DNA of 64,000 nt from Alphaproteobacteria bacterium. Lineage in GTDB: Bacteria > Pseudomonadota > Alphaproteobacteria > JAVJRE01. Location: NCBI GenBank assembly GCA_040218575.1, contig JAVJRE010000001.1, positions 124,001 through 188,000 of the forward strand. The letters run 5' to 3'. Both the position numbers and the translations under genes were made by a program. Positions within the stretch are counted from its first letter, which is position 1. Every line of letters starts with the position of its first letter. Shown piece by piece: positions 60,144-64,000 of the stretch. The notes beneath the pieces are model-generated. The model saw only the letters and a program-made list of their open reading frames with translations, did not search any database and was not told the DNA's origin.

Positions 60144-60608
60144 CTAGTGGCTGACCGGCCGCACCTTCAGGGTGGCGCCGTCGAGGCCCACCACCTCCAC
60201 AGTCGTGCCGGCGGCAAGTGTCACGCCGTCGGCGCTTTCGGCCAGCCAGGATTCGCCATCCACATGGAGCCGGCCGTGGCCGTCGGTCATGGCCGCGTCC
60301 AGCGTCACGTGGCGGCCGCGCAGGCGGTCGCCACGGCGGTTGAGCGGCGCTTCGCCGGGGGTGCTGCGCGGCCGCCAGATGCGGCGCGCCACAAAGGTGG
60401 CGGGAATCGACAGTCCGGCAAAGGCCAGAAGCTGGAACTGCCAGGCAAAGTCCGGCGCCAGCAACAGGACGAGGCCGACCACCAGAGCGGCGAAGGCCGG
60501 CCCCAGCAGCAGGCTGGACGGCACGAAGACCTCGATCGCCACCAGGGCGATGGCGAAGGCCCACCACGCCCAGAACGAGATAGTGCCTAGCCAGTCGGCG
60601 ATGGTCAT
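60144..60608 (-). CDS. NfeD-like short membrane protein
   Basis: A 154-residue NfeD1b-type protein with three membrane segments (WWAFAIALVAIEVFVPSSLL, LGPAFAALVVGLVLLLAP and one more near 65-80). A C-terminal OB-fold domain includes VTLDAAMTDGHGRLHVDGES and GTTVEVVGLDGATLKVRPV. NfeD proteins work with SPFH/stomatin partners in membrane organisation; the QmcA-like gene lies immediately upstream on the same strand (12 bp), the standard pairing. Confidence 0.9.
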   Translation of the reverse strand: MTIADWLGTISFWAWWAFAIALVAIEVFVPSSLLLGPAFAALVVGLVLLLAPDFAWQFQLLAFAGLSIPATFVARRIWRPRSTPGEAPLNRRGDRLRGRHVTLDAAMTDGHGRLHVDGESWLAESADGVTLAAGTTVEVVGLDGATLKVRPVSH

Positions 60609-60620
60609 GGCCGGGCTCCG

Positions 60621-61595
60621 TCAGACGCCGTCACGGGCCGCGTCGCGGGCGCCAGACTGGGACCGGCCGTCGGCCAGCGCTTCCCTGGCCAGCTCCGCCA
60701 CGCCGGCCAGCGCGCCGATGACGCCGGAGGCCTCCAGCGGCATCAGGATCAGCTTCTGGTTGGGCGCGCTGGCGATCTTCTCCAGCGCCTCTGTATAGCG
60801 CTGGGCGACGGCGAAATTGACCGCCTGCACGGTGCCGTTGGCGATGGCCTCGGAAATCATGGTGGTGGCGCGGCCCTCGGCCTCGGCCTCGCGCTCGCGC
60901 GCTTCGGCATCGCGGAACGCGGCCTCGCGGCGGCCCTCGGCCTGCAGGATGGCGGCCTGCTTTTCGCCTTCCGAGCGCAGGATGGCGGACTGTTTCTCGC
61001 CTTCGGCCTGGAGAATCTCGGCCCGCTTTTCGCGCTCCGCCTTCATCTGGCCGCCCATGGCCGCGACCAGGTCGGCCGGCGGCGTCAGATCCTTGATCTC
61101 GATGCGGGTGACCTTGATGCCCCAGGGGTTGGTCGCCTGATCGATGACCAGTAGCAGACGCTCATTGATGCTGTCGCGATTGGACAGCACGTCGTCCAGC
61201 GCCATGGAGCCGATGACCGAGCGGATATTGGTCATGGACAGGTTGGACATGGCCCGTTCCAGGTCGCTGACCTCATAGGCCGCCTGGCGGGCCATGACCA
61301 CCTGATAGAAGACCACCGCGTCGCAGCGCACGGTGGCGTTGTCAAAGGTGATGACGTCCTGCGGTGGCACGTCCAGCACGGTTTCGCGCATGGAGATCTT
61401 GAAGCCGACGCGATCAACGAAGGGAGTCAGCAGATGCAGTCCGGGATCGAGGGTGCGGGTGTAGCGTCCGAACCGCTCCACCGTCCATTCCTCCGCCTGC
61501 GGCACGGTCTTGACCGCGCTCCACAGGATGATGATGGCCCCCGCCAGAACAACGAGAACGAATAGGGTGAATGCGCCGGGAATGAACGGTTCCAT
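60621..61595 (-). CDS. qmcA: SPFH/stomatin-family protein (QmcA/paraslipin)
   Basis: A 324-residue protein with one N-terminal membrane segment (about 5-25) and an SPFH domain: VPQAEEWTVERFGRYTRTLD, PGLHLLTPFVDRVGFKISMR, VDVPPQDVITFDN-type LDVPPQDVITFDN, and NPWGIKVTRIEIKDLTPP. A long Glu/Ala/Lys coiled coil follows (QAEGEKQSAILRSEGEKQAA). Members scaffold membrane microdomains and modulate FtsH-type proteases. Start ATG 61595 gives the family N-terminus. Coupled with NfeD downstream. Confidence 0.93.
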   Translation of the reverse strand: MEPFIPGAFTLFVLVVLAGAIIILWSAVKTVPQAEEWTVERFGRYTRTLDPGLHLLTPFVDRVGFKISMRETVLDVPPQDVITFDNATVRCDAVVFYQVVMARQAAYEVSDLERAMSNLSMTNIRSVIGSMALDDVLSNRDSINERLLLVIDQATNPWGIKVTRIEIKDLTPPADLVAAMGGQMKAEREKRAEILQAEGEKQSAILRSEGEKQAAILQAEGRREAAFRDAEAREREAEAEGRATTMISEAIANGTVQAVNFAVAQRYTEALEKIASAPNQKLILMPLEASGVIGALAGVAELAREALADGRSQSGARDAARDGV

Positions 61596-61839
61596 GAATG
61601 CTGCCCCTCTGTGACCCGGCAAGAAGTCTAGGCTGTGCGGCGACCGGATGCCAGCGCGGGTGGCCGCCCCGGACAGCGGGCGCGGCGCGTGGGCGCGGGC
61701 TTGCCGGGCGGGGGGTCGCGCCTATACTGCGCCGCATACGGGCAGACGGCCGCACGGCAGGCAGGCGGTCGCTGGCAGCCAGCCTGCGGCCCGGCCCTTA
61801 TGCCGGCCTTTATGCCGGCTTGTATGGGAGACGCGGGTG

Positions 61840-63051
61840 ATGGCGGATCAGGTGCGCAAGGTGGTACTGGCCTATTCCGGCGGGCTGGACACCAGCGTCA
61901 TCCTGCGCTGGCTGCAGGACGTCTATAAGGCCGAGGTGGTGACCTTCACCGCCGATCTGGGCCAGGGCGAAGAGCTGGAGCCGGCGCGGCGCAAGGCCGA
62001 GATGCTGGGCATCAAGGAGATCTTCGTCGAGGATCTGCGCGAAGAGTTCGTCCGCGACTATGTCTTTCCCATGTTCCGCGCCAATGCGGTCTATGAGGGG
62101 GTCTATCTTCTGGGCACCTCCATCGCCCGTCCGCTGATCGCCAAGCGACAGATCGAGATCGCCCACCAGACCGGCGCCGACGCGGTGGCCCACGGCGCCA
62201 CCGGCAAGGGCAATGACCAGGTTCGGTTCGAGCTTGGCTACTACGCCCTCGATCCGGACATCCGGGTGATTTCGCCGTGGCGCGAATGGGACCTGACCAG
62301 CCGCAGCAAGCTGATCGAGTATGCGGAGAGCCGGCAGATCCCCATCCCGCGCGACAAGCGTGGCGAAGCGCCGTTCAGTGTGGACGCCAACCTGCTGCAC
62401 ATCTCGGCCGAGGGCAAGGCGCTGGAAGACCCGTGGATCGAGCCGGAAGAGCACGTCTATTCACGCAGCGTGTCGCCGGAAGAGGCGCCCGACCGGCCGA
62501 CCTATGTGGAAATCGATTTCGCGCGCGGCGATGCGGTGGCGGTGGACGGCGAACGCCTGTCGCCGGCCAGCCTGCTGACCCGACTCAACACGTTGGGCGG
62601 GGCCAATGCCATCGGCCGGCTGGACCTGGTGGAGAACCGATTCGTCGGCATGAAGTCGCGCGGCGTCTATGAGACGCCAGGCGGCACGATCCTGCTGGCG
62701 GCCCATCGCGGCATTGAGAGCCTGACGCTGGATCGTGGTGCGGCGCACCTCAAGGACGAGCTGATGCCGCGCTATGCGGAGCTGATCTATAACGGCTTCT
62801 GGTTCTCGCCCGAACGCCTGATGTTGCAGGCGGCCATCGACGCCAGTCAGGCGGAGGTCAGCGGGACGGTGCGGCTTAAGCTGTACAAGGGCAGTGTCAG
62901 CGTGGTCGGCCGCAAGTCGGAGCGCACGCTCTATAGTCTGGGCCATGTGACCTTTGAAGAAGACAGTGTCTATGACCAGCGTGACGCCGCCGGCTTCATC
63001 CGGCTGCAGGCGCTGCGCCTGCGCCTCGCCGCCCGGCGTGGCCGCAATTAA
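61840..63051 (+). CDS. argG: Argininosuccinate synthase
   Basis: A 403-residue enzyme joining citrulline and aspartate with ATP in arginine synthesis. The PP-loop is [18 protein letters not shown] (residues 8-25). Other landmarks: [40 protein letters not shown] and [20 protein letters not shown]. Length matches the short bacterial type. ATG 61840 is the start; the leader at 61790-61835 contains two near copies of TTATGCCGGC with no assigned role. The EamA-like gene follows 21 bp after the stop. Confidence 0.96.
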   Translation: MADQVRKVVLAYSGGLDTSVILRWLQDVYKAEVVTFTADLGQGEELEPARRKAEMLGIKEIFVEDLREEFVRDYVFPMFRANAVYEGVYLLGTSIARPLIAKRQIEIAHQTGADAVAHGATGKGNDQVRFELGYYALDPDIRVISPWREWDLTSRSKLIEYAESRQIPIPRDKRGEAPFSVDANLLHISAEGKALEDPWIEPEEHVYSRSVSPEEAPDRPTYVEIDFARGDAVAVDGERLSPASLLTRLNTLGGANAIGRLDLVENRFVGMKSRGVYETPGGTILLAAHRGIESLTLDRGAAHLKDELMPRYAELIYNGFWFSPERLMLQAAIDASQAEVSGTVRLKLYKGSVSVVGRKSERTLYSLGHVTFEEDSVYDQRDAAGFIRLQALRLRLAARRGRN

Positions 63052-63072
63052 CCGGTTGGGAGCGCGCTTGTC

Positions 63073-63600
63073 ATGAAGGCCGGATTGGCCGTGGTTGTCC
63101 TGTCGCTTGGCACCATCGTGCTGTGGGGCCTGTGGGGCTTCTTCGGCAAGCTGGCAATCAATCGCGGCATAGCCGGATCGTCGGTGTTCATGGCCGAGGT
63201 GGCGGTGGGCGCGTTGCTGGCGCTGGCTCTGACCGCCTGGTTCCTGGTGGGCGGCCATCTGGGGGCCGGCAGCTTCGGCCCGGGCGCCGCACCGTGGCGG
63301 GCCAGCTTCAACGTCTGGGGGGTGCTGTCGGGCCTCGGCCTGGCGCTGGGGCTGCTGCTGTTCTATCTGGCCCTGGAGCTGGGCAAGGCGGCGGTGATCG
63401 TGCCGCTGACGGCGCTCTATCCGGTGGTGGCGGTGTTGCTGTCGGTGCTGTTCCTGGGCGAGCGCCTGACCTGGGTGCAGTGGTCGGGGCTGGTGCTGGC
63501 GCTGGCCGGCATCCTGCTGCTGGTGTCGGGGCCGGTGGAGGGGGCGACGCCGGAACCAGCCGCTGCGCCGCCGGCCGGCTCACGCGACGCTGGCGCCTAG
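63073..63600 (+). CDS. Half-size EamA-domain membrane protein
   Basis: A 175-residue protein with about five membrane segments and one EamA repeat: IVLWGLWGFFGKLAINRG at the start and YPVVAVLLSVLFLGERLTWV with LVLALAGILLLVSG near the end. Single-repeat EamA proteins are thought to form antiparallel or paired dimers, the ancestral form of the ten-segment DMT transporters abundant elsewhere in this window. It converges on nnrU; the two stop codons share the bases CTA. Confidence 0.87.
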   Translation: MKAGLAVVVLSLGTIVLWGLWGFFGKLAINRGIAGSSVFMAEVAVGALLALALTAWFLVGGHLGAGSFGPGAAPWRASFNVWGVLSGLGLALGLLLFYLALELGKAAVIVPLTALYPVVAVLLSVLFLGERLTWVQWSGLVLALAGILLLVSGPVEGATPEPAAAPPAGSRDAGA

Positions 63601-64000
63601 ACCGGCAGCGGCGAGGCGGCGAACAGGAACGGGTGGACCGTCAGCAGCAGGCCATAAAGCACAGCCGTGACGGCGAGGCGGGCGGGACTTATGGCGGCCC
63701 GGTCGAAGCGCGTCCGTCCGGCCGCAATGGCGGCGAAGGGCAGGACCGAGGTGGTCAGCGCCACCGGCCCCCAGGCGCCACCCAGAGTCTGGCGCCGACG
63801 ATAGTCAATATGCGCCATGCCGCCGAAGGCCAGCACGGCAAAGCCGCCGAAGAAGATGAGCGAGGCGCCGTCGCCATTGGCCGCCATGTGGCTGAGTGCC
63901 CACAGACCAATGCCCCACAGCATGGGATGGCGGGTGACACGCAACATGCCGGGCGCCGGGTCCTTTGTGGTCTGGGCCGCGGCCTCGCCGCCGACGGCGG
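63597..64000 (-). CDS. NnrU-family membrane protein (5' end outside window)
   Basis: The last 134 or so residues of an NnrU protein: RVTRHPMLWGIGLWALSHMA, NGDGASLIFFGGFAVLAFGG and HIDYRRRQTLGGAW, with four membrane segments and the end TVHPFLFAASPLPV. NnrU occurs with nitrogen-oxide respiration genes in rhizobia and rhodobacters but is widespread elsewhere; the role is unresolved. The frame stays open to the right edge, so the start is not seen. Confidence 0.88.
   Translation of the reverse strand, partial: AVGGEAAAQTTKDPAPGMLRVTRHPMLWGIGLWALSHMAANGDGASLIFFGGFAVLAFGGMAHIDYRRRQTLGGAWGPVALTTSVLPFAAIAAGRTRFDRAAISPARLAVTAVLYGLLLTVHPFLFAASPLPV

Noticed and set aside
59662-60567. 300-codon minus-strand frame linking NfeD to the island edge
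   Set aside because: Only the last 45-50 residues resemble a protein (IS6 transposase C-terminus); the rest is an NfeD shadow and junk.
61760-61835. Arginine-responsive attenuator or riboswitch before argG
   Set aside because: Short direct repeats and weak hairpins are present, but no leader peptide with Arg codons and no known riboswitch fold could be made out.

Overview
The window is a GC-rich stretch from a bacterial chromosome, most likely an alphaproteobacterium of a Rhodospirillales-like kind. The basis is the tsaD | hemC-hemD-mitofilin-hemY block, an invasion-locus-B-like protein, NnrU, a GcvA-type LysR regulator and many small DMT permeases. No species can be named from this. Coding density is high except for one AT-richer island at about 55.0-60.1 kb.

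Layout. 0-6.4 kb: tsaD (cut by the window edge) and a TfoX-like gene, divergent from a translationally coupled haem cluster (hemC, hemD, mitofilin-like, hemY). 6.4-6.9 kb: tRNA-Thr(CGT) followed by a small orphan ORF of unlike composition. 7-12.5 kb: a double DUF427 protein, a frameshifted VOC gene, an FAD amine oxidase, an alpha/beta hydrolase, a cytochrome b561 broken at a T8 run, and a homocysteine methyltransferase. 12.5-18.5 kb: two exported proteins, two tandem MFS permeases and an SDR. 18.5-25 kb: ICMT-like enzyme, Kbl, aminotransferase, PCuAC-like protein, dihaem cytochrome c and two adjacent Bax-inhibitor-like membrane proteins. 25-31 kb: an FtsX-type ABC exporter divergent from an SGNH esterase (the E. 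coli ybbP/ybbA/tesA layout), thpR and a threonine-dehydratase-like enzyme.

31-47.5 kb is dominated by DMT/EamA permeases: three at 31.1-34.0 kb and eight more at 39.1-47.5 kb, all on the minus strand, several start/stop-overlapped and clearly paralogous. Between and among them lie a UDG, a third MFS permease, two tandem Fe/2-oxoglutarate oxygenases, a zincin, a pterin dehydratase, a YciI protein and a chorismate mutase. 47.8-54.5 kb holds an aminotransferase, a LysR regulator, a DUF1684 protein, an asparaginase II, a SpoU methyltransferase, an IalB-like protein and rlmN.

The most distinctive region is 55.0-60.1 kb. A secreted FecR-domain protein with 17 copies of an Asn-Gly-Asn-Ser-Gly-Gly/Ser hexapeptide precedes a CHASE2-PAS-PAS histidine kinase with no response regulator. 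The pair is bracketed by two same-orientation IS6-family transposase fragments, with a recombinase remnant at the right edge, so it looks like a decayed composite mobile element carrying a cell-surface signalling module. After it the ordinary chromosome resumes with NfeD/QmcA, argG, a half-size EamA protein and nnrU (cut by the window edge).

Two genes (VOC, cytochrome b561) carry frameshifts that may be real or assembly errors. All assignments come from reading translated motifs; no database search was run.
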